Shown piece after piece: positions 1-9,617 of a DNA stretch of 64,000 nucleotides. Below the pieces are notes generated by a model. It saw nothing but the letters and a program-made list of their open reading frames with translations. It was not told the DNA's origin and did no database searches. The stretch comes from Cryptomeria japonica (Eukaryota > Streptophyta > Pinopsida > Cupressales > Cupressaceae), in NCBI RefSeq assembly GCF_030272615.1, contig NC_081409.1, positions 618,125,255-618,189,254 of the forward strand. Reading direction: 5' to 3'. How positions within the stretch are numbered: the first letter of the stretch is position 1; every line of letters starts with the position of its first letter. Both the position numbers and the translations under genes were made by a program.

Positions 1-1131
1 TAGGGTTGACGGTTTTCACTTAGGAGGGACTTTACATTCAAAAGAGGGGCTGAAACCCATAAGATCCAATCCCACACAATGCAAGACTAGATTCTAAATG
101 AGTTTCAAGGGTTGAGATAACAAGGATACCCTCTTTTGTAAAGAATGTAGATAGAATGATTGAACTAGGAATGTATGTAAAAGCCAGAAAGATTCGCTTA
201 TAAACGGAGATAGGGATATGGGATGAAGTTGCGGACCTGAAATTAGCAGTAAAATGTCGAGACGGTGCTGTTCTGCAAATTTGAGCGAAAGTTGTCAGGA
301 GGATGGCGCCCGGAGTGCACATGGTCCTCCGAAAAATCCGCGAAATGAAGGGGGATCTGTTCGTCTCTGCACAAGGATTCCAGATCTTCAATTACAACCG
401 CGTACTTGCAACCTACAAACAGAAAAGAGAGGACGATTAGGGGTTAGGGATTAGGGGTTTGCCTTTAAGTCAAACCCCGGTTTTGGAATTAACCAAGAAA
501 TGAGAATGCTGTAAATGTAAATGTTTGTAATGTAAACAAGTACGGATACCTTGTTGTAAGAATGTTTGTATTCTTACATGCGAAGGTGTAACAAATGTTG
601 TATGTTATATGTTGTAAGTGATCTCCTCTTCAATGGTTGAATCCTTGTCTTTGAATGCAACACCTAGCCTTGAATGGAGACTTAGAATGCTCAATTGCTT
701 GAAGGAATGCTTGAATGCTTGAATGCTTGAATGTTTGAATATCGCTTCTACGTCTTGCTCTTGCTTATTTTTCTCCTTCCCTTTCTAGGAGAGGAAAAGT
801 AGTTTATATACTTGTCAATTAGGGTTGAGAGACTGATTTTTCCGACCTTAGGCCGACCTAGCAACATTATTTTCCAATTTGCAAACTTAAAGACCCGATG
901 CCCAACAAGAGACTGGGCCCAAAATAGGGCCAGGGACCAGGGCGCTGGGCACCATGGTCCCACCTCCCGGGACAACAGGGTGCAAGAAGGATCAGGCCAG
1001 GGTGCAGAAATATGCAGTTTTTGATGTCACAAGCAGGTTTCGGGGTCTCCATTCAGGTTCAACATTGCGCCACCATCGTGAAGACCCAAATGCAGTTGAA
1101 ATTGCAAGTGTCGCAATTTTAGGACGCTACA
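1..1131 (-). repeat. 3' LTR (in element orientation) of the gag-only element, truncated by window start
   Basis: Base 1 corresponds to base 6588 of the other LTR and the match ends at 1131 with CTACA (TGTAG on the minus strand). Base 1132 onward differs from 7719 onward, which fixes the boundary. Many differences between the two LTRs are C/T or G/A transitions, as expected of an old methylated copy. Confidence 0.93.
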
Positions 1132-1146
1132 TTTAGCCCCCACTTT
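1132..1146 (-). other. Polypurine tract
   Basis: Immediately inside the 3' LTR the minus strand reads AAAGTGGGGGCTAAA, abutting the TGTAG start of the LTR. This is the position and composition of a plus-strand primer in LTR elements. Confidence 0.8.
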
Positions 1147-1880
1147 AGCGGGAGTATAAGCGTACGCCCATACTTCTGGTAAAGTACAAGGAAACAACAT
1201 TGAAAAACTTTCACCACGTCGAAGAGGCAAGATACACCAAGCCCCCAGTGGACTAAGGATCTTATGACTTCGATTGACAAAGTAAAAGGGAAGATCACGA
1301 GGGAGAACCATGACTGTTAGTACTAAGGTTCCCTCACTATGAGTCATGCAAGAAAAATACCAAAAATTTTCGAGGCAAAGCTAAGTTCACCAAGAAATTT
1401 TCAAGTATCTTGAAGAGATATGAACGGGGTGTATGCCCCCCTACGTTAAAGCGATCGCACACGCCTCATCGGGGGTGATTTCTTTAAGGTAGTGATACAT
1501 ATAAGAAAAGGGAAAGGAGCACGTTATCACAAGGATTTAGCACCCAAGTGTGAGATAAGCCCAAGGATAATAGACACAAAACACAAAGCACGAGGTGACT
1601 TCGCTTTCCTTGGGGTCAGTATGCTGTATGATAATTCATGTATATCATATGTATGTATGCATAATTGTTCTTCATTCCCCAATCAAGGAAGGTCACCTAG
1701 AAGAAGGGAACACATGTGTCTTTTGAGTCAACATGAGAGAGACCAAAAGAGATCTCAATGCTTTGCATCGTCCTCAAGTAGACAACACTAAGGACAACAA
1801 ATAGAAGAATGAGAATAACACATAGAAGAAGTAACAAAAGAGATCAAGAGAGGAGGAGAGAGTCTGCTATGCTAATGAAA
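1147..1880 (-). other. Internal non-coding region between the extension ORF and the polypurine tract
   Basis: About 730 bases inside the gag-only element with no convincing ORF on either strand. In a complete gypsy element pol would lie between gag-protease and the 3' LTR; nothing resembling RT or integrase is seen here. Confidence 0.5.
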
Positions 1881-2801
1881 CTAGTCTAGCACGTCATCTA
1901 CTCCCCGATCTTGCTGATCAATATTTTGGGAAGGCAGGAAACACGCTAGAGGAGGAACATCCAACACAGCAGATGGAACTATCACAAGATCCAAACAAGG
2001 GCTATGTTCATGTTCCAAGCCACGTTGTTCTTGTCTAGGAGCTAGGATAAGTGCTTTAGAAAATTCGTTAGATAAATGGTTATCGACATCAACATATTCA
2101 TATTCACTATTAGAATGAAGAGGAGTAACATTTTCATCATGAATAACATTTTCATCTATATCATCATCAAGATTTATAAAAATAGGATCTTTAACTCGCA
2201 CAGGATCAAGACCATCATGTATCTTATGTTTAGGAGATCTTGGCTCAATTTTCAGCTGAGGAGAAAATGGAAAAATACTAGCTGAAGGTGTTTTTGGGGA
2301 TTGCAAAGTTTGAGAAGCAGCTGCACAAGCTCTAAGACAACGCTTTCGTTAGCGTTTACGTGCAGAACGATTTCGTCTAGTCTTAGTAGGAAGTTGAGAA
2401 GATTGAGGAGGAGGAATGCTCTCATCCTTATCACTTGGGTGTTTAGGTTGTGGTCTCTTAGGTTGAACAATAGGAGAAGAGGAAGGTCTCTTCTCTCTAT
2501 AAGAGGAAGGAGGAGGAACTACTCCATATAAAGGAGGAATATCTAGTTTAGGAAGGAGACCAAGTCCATCATGACGAGGAGGTATAGGTCTACCTTTAGG
2601 AAGTTTATTAGATATAGACATAGTCACATTCATAGGGATGGGTTGGGAATCTTCTTGAGGAAAGACATTAGTTTTATCTTTCAAAGGAAGAACTTCCTTC
2701 TCAAGAATGATAGGAATATCAAGTTTGGGTGTTCTAGGTTCACTTAGAGATAGGATCATATCTTTTTTCCACTTTTGATAAGATTTGAAAAGATGATCAC
2801 T
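1881..2801 (-). pseudogene. In-frame C-terminal extension of gag-protease (two ORFs, 136 and 141 aa)
   Basis: Two ORFs (2349-2759 and 1881-2306) are in exactly the same frame as gag-protease and are separated from it and from each other by single stops, TGA at 2802-2804 and TAA at 2349-2351. The first is rich in proline, serine and lysine and ends in a basic cluster (KTRRNRSARKR). The second is acidic (runs of Asp and Glu such as NLDDDIDEN). Without the stops, reading would be continuous for about 1120 codons from 5240 to 1881. This may be a decayed C-terminal part of one polyprotein, or read-through may occur. No similarity to RT or integrase is visible. Confidence 0.6.
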
Positions 2802-5240
2802 TCACAGTGGAAGAGATTGGAATTGTTTAGGCCAAAAATAATCAATAGGAACGCTAGAAGTTCTTTCAGCTAGTTTAAAGAGACTATGATTGACAGTAAC
2901 AATTTCACCATTGTGGGGAAATTTCAAACACTTATGAATAGGAGAAGCAATAGCTTTCATGGAAGATAGCCAAGGATAGCCTAACTTCACACAAAATTGT
3001 TCGAACGGTGGAATAATAGCAAAGCTCACATCAAGGGATTTGTTATGGACCTCAATAGGTAATGTAATAGAACCAATTGCAGGAGAAGAAAATGCATCAA
3101 ATAATTTCACAACCACATTTGTTTCGTCATAGATCACTTGATTCAATTGCAAAGTAAAAAGAAATTCTTCAGTAATGATATTAACCATACAAGAAGGATC
3201 AATAAGCACTCCACGGCAAGGAGTATTCTTGACTTTTGCAACTATATATAAAGGACCATCAGGTGCCCTGATAGTTTCACTGGAATCAAATGTGATAGAA
3301 GGTTCTTTAGGGATTTTCTGCTGCTCTACAAAGTTAATCACATTCGGAGTCATAGACACAAGATCATCAGGTGAGAAAGAGGAATCATTAGTCTCAATCA
3401 CATTAGAGGTATGAGAAGGTAATGGATCAGTAAAAATCTTAAGATTTTGGTTAGGAGGAGCTACAGATGTGTTGCCTTTATCATTCACACCAGAAACAGA
3501 GATAGTATTATTATCAATCAAATCTTGAATTTCACCCTTTAAAGCAAAACATTTTTCGGTATCATGCCCAGGTTGACGATGAAATTGACAAAAAGATTTG
3601 TTATCAAAATAGGGTGAATTAATCTTTGCAGGATCTATTTGCCTTATAGGAGGAAGAGTGAGCACATTTTGTTCCAATAACTTATTCATAATACTATGCA
3701 ATGATTCATTCAAAGGAGTAAACTTTCTTTCTTTCTTGAAAAACTTAGAAATAGGAGGCACACCTGATGCTGCATTCACATTGTTGTTGATGATGTTTTC
3801 ATTGAATTTAATAGACTCTCTGTTTGGTTTAAACTTCCCGAATGGTTGTTGACTACTATCACCCTTATCACTTGGAGCCATAGGATTTGCTTGTTCCATT
3901 TGACTCACAGTCAGTTGATAATTGTGAAGAGTTGCGCACAACTGTTGGAAAGAAGTAAACTCAGAAAATAGACGTTTTTCTCTAATATCTTTTTGTAAGT
4001 TAGAAATAAAGATTCTTTGAATATCATTGTCAGGTACTGGAAAAGAAATTTGAGCATACAAATGCTTATATCTACCAATGAAATTAGTCACTTTTTCTTT
4101 AACACCTTGTTTACAAGGCATTAAATCAATCAAAGTAACTTTAGGACTTATATTGTTTTGAAATTGTTGAATAAAAGCATTTGCAAGTTGTTCAAAAGAA
4201 GTAATAGAATAGGAAGGCAACGAGCAATACCATTGTAGGGCTTTATCTCTTAATGTTCTAGTAAACAGTTTTGCAAGCAACCTTTGGTCATAAGCAAAAT
4301 CGGTACATATTGTTTGAAAGGTCTTAACATGTGTTAGAGGATCACCTTTACCATTATAAAGCTCCAATTGCGGGATTTCAACATGTTTAGGGGGAGTAGC
4401 TCGAACAATGTCAAGAGAAATTGGGCTCGCAACATCAAATGTGGGCACACTAAACTTAGCTTGATTCATAGAGGCAATTTGTTGCTGTAAAGAAGAGACA
4501 GTTTGTGCAAGATTGTTAATGGTTGCTTCAGTCGAAGAGTTCATATTAGACATGTTAGATTGTGATGGAGGTATTATGTTATTGAAAGAAGGTATTGATT
4601 GAGAATAAGGTGGTGGGACACTATGATAGTTAGTCATAGGAGATGATTGGAAAGGAGGAATACTACAAGGAGGAATGGAATGGTTAAATGAATTGCCCCC
4701 TTGCGTCATGTTCATTTGTGGAGATGTAATAGAAACACTCATTGAAGGAATGAATGAGGAAGTCGGATTGAATGAAGGAAGAGGGTTGATTGAAGAAGAA
4801 GGATTGCCCCCATGACTAGTGATCATAGGTGGAATGTTTTGTATTGAAGTAGTCATTATGTTTGATGTAAAAGTAGGTATACTAGCAATAGAAGTTGTCA
4901 AAGGAATAGAATGATTAACTTGAGTAGGAGGTTGTGTATAACCTAAAGTTTCGGCACAACTCTTCATAGGCATCACATTTGAATCCACAATGTGTGCAAT
5001 ACTACGCAAAATATCAATTCCATTCTTATCACTTTGAACCATGCATTTTAGACCCTCAATTAATGAAAGAGCTTCACTATCGGGGTATTCTTGAGACATC
5101 CATTGTCGAAAATCATCAAATTGGTTATCCAATTTTGAAAGTTGTTCTATAGAAACCTCATGGAGAGCTTCTTCATCATTAAGAGGATTAGAGGAATTAC
5201 CCATGTCCTCGTTAAAAAGGCCATTCAAATTAGGTTCCAT
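2802..5240 (-). CDS. Retrotransposon gag-aspartic protease polyprotein (812 aa)
   Basis: Uninterrupted 812-codon ORF. Residues 1-290 are a low-complexity Ser/Pro/Asn/Ile-rich region. About 295-430 match the retrotransposon gag capsid domain (core around ALQWYCSLP, then FEQLANAFIQQF). About 548-565 hold a knuckle-like CQFHRQPGHDTEKC, the form with His replacing the second Cys, typical of Tat-type gag. About 670-790 look like a retropepsin fold, but the active site reads LIDPSCMVN where D-[ST]-G is usual, so catalytic competence is doubtful. The protein would form the particle and, if active, mature it. The start Met was chosen because it opens the frame after a non-coding leader. Confidence 0.85.
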   Translation of the reverse strand: MEPNLNGLFNEDMGNSSNPLNDEEALHEVSIEQLSKLDNQFDDFRQWMSQEYPDSEALSLIEGLKCMVQSDKNGIDILRSIAHIVDSNVMPMKSCAETLGYTQPPTQVNHSIPLTTSIASIPTFTSNIMTTSIQNIPPMITSHGGNPSSSINPLPSFNPTSSFIPSMSVSITSPQMNMTQGGNSFNHSIPPCSIPPFQSSPMTNYHSVPPPYSQSIPSFNNIIPPSQSNMSNMNSSTEATINNLAQTVSSLQQQIASMNQAKFSVPTFDVASPISLDIVRATPPKHVEIPQLELYNGKGDPLTHVKTFQTICTDFAYDQRLLAKLFTRTLRDKALQWYCSLPSYSITSFEQLANAFIQQFQNNISPKVTLIDLMPCKQGVKEKVTNFIGRYKHLYAQISFPVPDNDIQRIFISNLQKDIREKRLFSEFTSFQQLCATLHNYQLTVSQMEQANPMAPSDKGDSSQQPFGKFKPNRESIKFNENIINNNVNAASGVPPISKFFKKERKFTPLNESLHSIMNKLLEQNVLTLPPIRQIDPAKINSPYFDNKSFCQFHRQPGHDTEKCFALKGEIQDLIDNNTISVSGVNDKGNTSVAPPNQNLKIFTDPLPSHTSNVIETNDSSFSPDDLVSMTPNVINFVEQQKIPKEPSITFDSSETIRAPDGPLYIVAKVKNTPCRGVLIDPSCMVNIITEEFLFTLQLNQVIYDETNVVVKLFDAFSSPAIGSITLPIEVHNKSLDVSFAIIPPFEQFCVKLGYPWLSSMKAIASPIHKCLKFPHNGEIVTVNHSLFKLAERTSSVPIDYFWPKQFQSLPL

Positions 5241-6498
5241 CTCCTCAGTAATTAAACCTTGGAAAGACTTAATTCTAAGGCTTCATCTAACGGGAATAGT
5301 GTAAGTAGGGCTTATTGTTGTAAAACTCATGCACTAAAGAGAGAGAGAGAAGATTTTGAATTTTAGAGGTAGCAAATTTCAATAAAATCAGCCAATCTCC
5401 TAGATTTAAGCTGTTAAATACAATCAGGACAATCTCTCGAAATTTTGAAAAAAATGTCAAGGACCGTGGCGAATGGAGTGCACATGGTCCTCGCAACTTT
5501 TTTTGAAATTTTCAGGGATGAAAGTTATGATAATTTTAAAGCTAATCTGAAAAAATTGAGTGATTTTACGATCTGTAGCTAGGCCAAATTAAAGTTGCAA
5601 TCTCAAAATTGAACCCTACCAAGATTGTTGAAAAATGCAAATTTTGAATTTTGAAAAAGAGAGGGAAACTGAAATTGTGAATTTTATGATTTTAGAGGGA
5701 ATACTGAAAGAAATGCCGGCTTTGAAATTTAAAAGTTGACTCAATTTCATGCAAAATTCAAATTTGAAAGCGGAAATCAAAGTTGCCGCAATTAAACACT
5801 TAATTTCAAAAGTCACAAATTGCAAAAATTTGAATAAAGCACTGAAATTTTGAATGAATGCTAATACACTTTTCAGATTTAGGACAGTAAGAAACACAAT
5901 TTTGACACAAATTTCAATTTCAACAATTTTTGAATGATTATAAGCCTTAATCCAAGCAATCACTAGACCAACTTTGACTTTAATTTTGAAATTGTTAGAA
6001 TTGATAAAATCAGCCAAAATTCTGGATTTTAGCAGAAAAATACAGTAAGATCTAGCTCCCGAAATTTCAGAAAAAATGTTGGGGACGATGGTGCTCGGGG
6101 TGCACACGGTCCTCGCAACTTTTATCAAAATTTTCAAGGATGAAAGATATTGTAATTTTGTTGCGGAATCCAAAGTTACAGCTGATTTGGAGGTGTTTTG
6201 GTCAGTGAAATTATCAGTCAAAGGTCGAATCAAGAAGGTTTTTAAAAATTAGGGTTTTGACACTTAACCACTTAATTTTCAAAATTAAAGCACAAATATG
6301 AATTGACAATTTACAATAGAAGGGTAGATCTGAAACAAGCATTAACAATTAAACATTTCACAAGCTCAATTACTAAAAAGAAAATTTTAGGGTTTTTATG
6401 CAATTAACCTCTAAAATTTGCAAAAGATCAAACATGGAAATGTAATTAAGAAAGAAAATCTTTCAGATCTAACCATGAATAATCAGAATTAGGATGTT
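5241..6498 (-). other. Long 5' leader of the gag-only element
   Basis: About 1.26 kb between the primer binding site and the gag start with no plausible coding content; the minus ORF at 5616-6233 is low-complexity Ile/Phe/Lys sequence and is not credible. The region carries a diverged internal duplication and the GTGCACAYGGTCCTC word also found in the LTRs. A leader this long would be expected to hold packaging or dimerisation signals, which is inference. Confidence 0.6.
5378..6185. repeat. Diverged direct duplication in the leader (copies ~5378-5560 and ~6000-6185)
   Basis: Both copies read AAAATCAGCCAA, then a TTTAGC word and AAATACA, then CGAAATTT, then a GGAC-GTGGCG-like word, GTGCACAYGGTCCTCGCAA and a GATGAAAG word, at a spacing of about 620 bases. 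They are much more diverged than the two LTRs, so the duplication predates this insertion. Confidence 0.7.
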
Positions 6499-6514
6499 CA
6501 CGTCAGGTTCACCA
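6499..6514 (-). other. Primer binding site, tRNA not assigned
   Basis: On the minus strand the sequence TGGTGAACCTGACGTG begins three bases after the LTR end. It starts with TGG, complementary to a tRNA CCA end, but it is not the initiator-methionine PBS (TGGTATCAGAGC) used by the other two LTR elements here. The cognate tRNA was not identified. Confidence 0.65.
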
Positions 6515-6517
6515 AAA

Positions 6518-7718
6518 TGTAAAGCAGAAAAATCGAACCCTAGGTGTTCCCCCCACTCCACTCCAAGGAGAGAGAAAGGAGGGTCACTAGGCTTGACGGT
6601 TTTCACTTAGGAGGGACTTTACATTCAAAAGAGGGGCTGAAACCCACAAGATCCAATCCCACACAATGCAAGACTAGATTCTAAATGAGTTTCAAGGGTT
6701 GAGATAACAAGGATACCCTCTTTTGTAAAGAATGTAGATAGAATGATTGAACTAGGAATGTATGTAAAAGCAAGAAAGATTCGCTTATAAATGGAGATAG
6801 GGATACGGGATGAAGCTGCGGACCTGAAATTAGCAGTAAAATGTCGAGACGGTGCTGTTCTGCAAATTTGAGCGAAAGTTGTCGGGACGATGGCGCCTGG
6901 AGTGCACATGGTCCTCCGAAAAATCTGCGAAACAAAGGGGGATTTGTTCGTCTCTGCACAAGGATTCCAGATCTTCAATTACAGCCGCGTACCTGCAACC
7001 TACACATAGAAAAGAGAGGACGATTGGGGGTTAGGGATTAGGGGTTTGCCTTTAGGTCAAACCCCGGTTTTGGAATTAACCAAGAAATGAGAATGCTGTA
7101 AATGTAAATGTTTGTAATGTAAACAAGTACAGATACCTTATTGTAAGAATGTTTGTATTCTTACATGTGAAGGTGTAACGAATGTTGTATGTTATATGTT
7201 GTAAGTGATCTCCTCTTCAATGGTTGAATCCTTGTCTTTAAATGCAACACCTAGCCTTGAATGGAGACTTAGAATGCTCAATTGCTTGAAGGAATGCTTG
7301 AATGCTTGAATGCTTGAATGTTTGAATATCGCTTCCGCGTCTTGCTCTTGCTTATTTTTCTCCTTCCCTTTCTAGGAGAGGAAAAGTAGTTTATATACTT
7401 GTCAATTAGGGTTGAGAGACTGATTTTTCCGACCTTAGGCTGACCTAGGAACATTATTTTCCAATTTGCAAACTTAAAGACCCGATGCCCAACAAGAGAT
7501 CGGGCCCAAAATAGGGCCAGGGACTAGGGTGCTGGGCGCCATGGTCCCACCTCTCGGGACAATAGGGTGCAAGGAGGATCAGGCTAGGGTGCAGAAATAT
7601 GCAGTTTTTGATGTCAGAAGCAGGTTTCGGGGTCTCCATTCAGGTTCAACATTGCGCCGCCATCGTGAAGACCCAAATGCAGTCGAAATTGCAAGTGTCG
7701 CAATTTTAGGACGCTACA
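6518..7718 (-). repeat. 5' LTR (in element orientation), complete, 1201 bp
   Basis: Starts TGTAAAGCAG and ends GACGCTACA, giving the TG...CA ends of an LTR on either strand. It holds the short hairpin GGGACTAGGG...TGGTCCC around 7521-7550, a run of GAATGCTT words near 7290-7320, and the GTGCACATGGTCCTCCG word at ~6902. Being upstream in element orientation, it would supply the promoter. Confidence 0.93.
7389..7397 (-). promoter_or_regulatory. Putative LTR TATA box
   Basis: The minus strand reads TATATAAAC, followed by a pyrimidine-rich stretch. The same word is conserved in the other LTR near 802-810. It is the best core-promoter candidate in the LTR; no transcription start can be proven from sequence. 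Confidence 0.5.
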
Positions 7719-8090
7719 AAGAACCTTACCATTCTTCCATTTTTTTATGAAATGCTTAGTGACAGTAGGGTCTTTTCCACAGAGCCTTTCAATAAAAATA
7801 CTCAAGCCTCCCTCTTGAAGAATCTCATAGACTTCATTGTTTTTCTTCCAGTCCGAGCAAGAAGTCAGTTCAAACCTCTTTTTATTACCTCCTATATTAC
7901 CCTTAATTTTACAATTCTTCCTTATCTCAGCTCTGTTATTTTCTATGTGTTCTCTATGAAGAAACCTAAGAATTTTGTTGTTGTTATGAAGAACCACCCA
8001 GAATCTGTGCAAAGTAAGTATGATATGACTAATAATAAAACAAGCCTCACTGCCGTAGTGAACAATCATAGAAAAATGAGGAAAAGGCAT
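7719..8090 (-). pseudogene. Fragment of unknown ORF downstream of LINE-A RNase H, cut by LTR insertion
   Basis: A minus-strand frame runs open from 8090 into the LTR. The part before the LTR (to 7719) includes EILQEGGLSIFIERLCGKD and FIKKWKNGKV and shows no stop. It has no domain I can name. Its position, just 3' of an RNase H domain in the same orientation, matches that of the FLGDL-type ORFs downstream of LINE-B and LINE-C, but this segment does not contain the FLGDL motif and could be its N-terminal part or another gene. The start is not known. Confidence 0.45.
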
Positions 8091-8125
8091 TAGAAATTGT
8101 GATTAGCAAAGACATGTTGCTTCAT

Positions 8126-8587
8126 CTAGATACAGTCTAGTTCAATCAAAGATTTCGCCTCACACTTGAGATTACTCTCATCATAAAGGGAAATAATTTT
8201 GTCAGAGCAGCAAGATTGGTTGGTACCCCAATCAACACATTTGTTGGCTTCTCTATATACATGTGTGAAGATACACATTTCAAAAGTTTCACTAATTTCC
8301 TTCACATTTTTGATGGCATTGTGTATAGAACAGGAGGAAGGGAAAACATTATTCAAGCAATTAATAATGTTCAAAGAATCACCTTCAACCCAAACTTTAG
8401 TGCAATTGGAATCCTTAGCAAGAACCAACTCATGATAAGCATAAATGGCCTCAACAACATGGTTGGTTTTATTACCTATAGGAATACATTTGATAGCTTT
8501 GCATATTTTCCCTTCATCCCTTAAAACCACATCACAACCTGGATTGTCAGGGTTACCCTTGGAAGCACCATCGAAGTTAATTTTCAT
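8126..8587 (-). pseudogene. LINE-A ORF2 C-terminal RNase H domain
   Basis: The segment begins KINFDGASKGNPDNPG, the D-G-[AS]-S-x-G-N-P-G start of the plant reverse-transcriptase-associated RNase H (RVT_3 family), continues with VEGDSLNII (second acidic position) and ends with THVYREANKCVD. It would degrade RNA in the RNA:DNA hybrid during target-primed reverse transcription. It is in a different frame from the zinc-finger segment upstream, so at least one frameshift separates them. Confidence 0.85.
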
Positions 8588-8864
8588 CCATCCATGAGGG
8601 GGGCATTCCCATCTTGCCTCTTCTCTAGGATTAGCATGTATGATGTCACTCCCCTTTATTCTCCAATTCTTGAAAATGATGTATCACTTTGATCTTTGGG
8701 GTTTGTTATTACACCAGTGATGTAGAGGTTCTCCATCATATGTCTTTTGATTTTCTCAAAAATAATTTGAGCTTTTGAAGCCTTATCTCTGAACACTCTA
8801 TCATTTCTTTCTTTCTAGATTCCCCAACAAATATGAGGTAAAGCAAATCTCCATAACAAAGTAG

Positions 8865-9617
8865 CTAAATTGTTCTTCGAAGGGTGTAACCAGGAATTAA
8901 AAACATCTTGGACAACTTCAGGAAGACCCATCTGACATTGAAGTTGTCCAGATATCTAGCCCAAATATTAGCAGAGAAGGGACGATGGATAAACATGTGA
9001 TTAATGGTTTCCTCATTTTGCATACAAAGATGACAAATACTAGGCAGACAAAAACCTCTAGTTTTGAGATTGTCAGTCGTTAGGATCTTATTTTGAAGGA
9101 CAGTCCAAAAAAAAAAAATTTTTTTGGGAATAAGTCCTTTCACCCAAGACTTAGCCCAGCAAGGACTCTCCTAACTAGAATATTGCTGAATATAAAGAGA
9201 GGAGACAAAAAATTTACCATCAGCAGTAAGTTTCCAGATAAGCTAGTCCTCGTCATCAACCACCACCATATAATTCATAATTTTATTCAGATGCTCAAGG
9301 GAAGGATCAACAAAGGATAAGTCCTTCCACTGGCCTAAATTCCAGTAGTCAGCCATGGTAGTACCAAATTTTTCCTTACAATGATCCTGAAACTTTCCCC
9401 AATCAGGATTGTCACTAATGGGAGAGTCTAACAACCAAGTGTCTTCCCAGAATTTAATGAAATTACCCTTACCCACCTTCCATTTCACTCCTTTGACTAT
9501 TATATCTCTAGTTCTAGTGACATTTTTCCAGATGTTGGAACCAATCGGTATATCTTCAGCCTTGAGGAAACTATGAAGGGTAGGGAGTTGTCTTTTATAC
9601 TTATTATCCCATATCAA
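8865..9617 (-). pseudogene. LINE-A ORF2 linker and zf-RVT zinc-binding segment
   Basis: 9243-9617 carries the linker after the RT (IWKNVTRTRD, WKVGKGNFIKFWEDTW), and 8865-9143 carries the zf-RVT segment (KIFFFWTVLQNKILTTDNL, then CHLCMQNEETINHMFIHRPF, with the expected second Cys of the HxxxxC end replaced). Both are in the same frame as the downstream half of the RT. A run of A/T near 9110-9124 and stops separate them. Confidence 0.8.

Larger units (their letters stand above)
1..7718 (-). mobile_element. Non-autonomous Ty3/gypsy (Tat-like) LTR retrotransposon, gag-protease only
   Basis: Two direct repeats (1-1131 and 6518-7718) align with a constant offset of 6587 and about 40 substitutions counted by eye, so they are LTRs of one element. 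Seen on the minus strand the order is LTR (6518-7718), primer binding site, long leader, gag-protease ORF, C-terminal extension, polypurine tract, LTR (1-1131, its outer ~70 bp lie before the window). No RT, RNase H or integrase is present in the 5.4-kb interior, so it must be mobilised in trans. The gag knuckle resembles the Tat/Ogre side of Ty3/gypsy; that lineage call is family knowledge, not proof. It is inserted in LINE-A sequence that resumes at 7719. The TSD cannot be checked because the outer flank is outside the window. Confidence 0.9.

Noticed and set aside
38-391. 117-aa ORF in the LTR, present again at 6625-6978
   Set aside because: Duplicated only because the LTR is duplicated; no domain and no coding-type conservation between copies (changes fall at all codon positions).
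920-985. GC-rich palindromic stretch in the LTR as a transcription terminator or riboswitch
   Set aside because: Only a 7-bp stem (GGGACCA/TGGTCCC) in a plant LTR; bacterial-type terminators or riboswitches do not apply.
5616-6233. 205-aa minus ORF in the LTR element leader
   Set aside because: Ile/Phe/Lys/Ser-rich translation of AT-rich leader containing a diverged duplication; no similarity to retroelement proteins.
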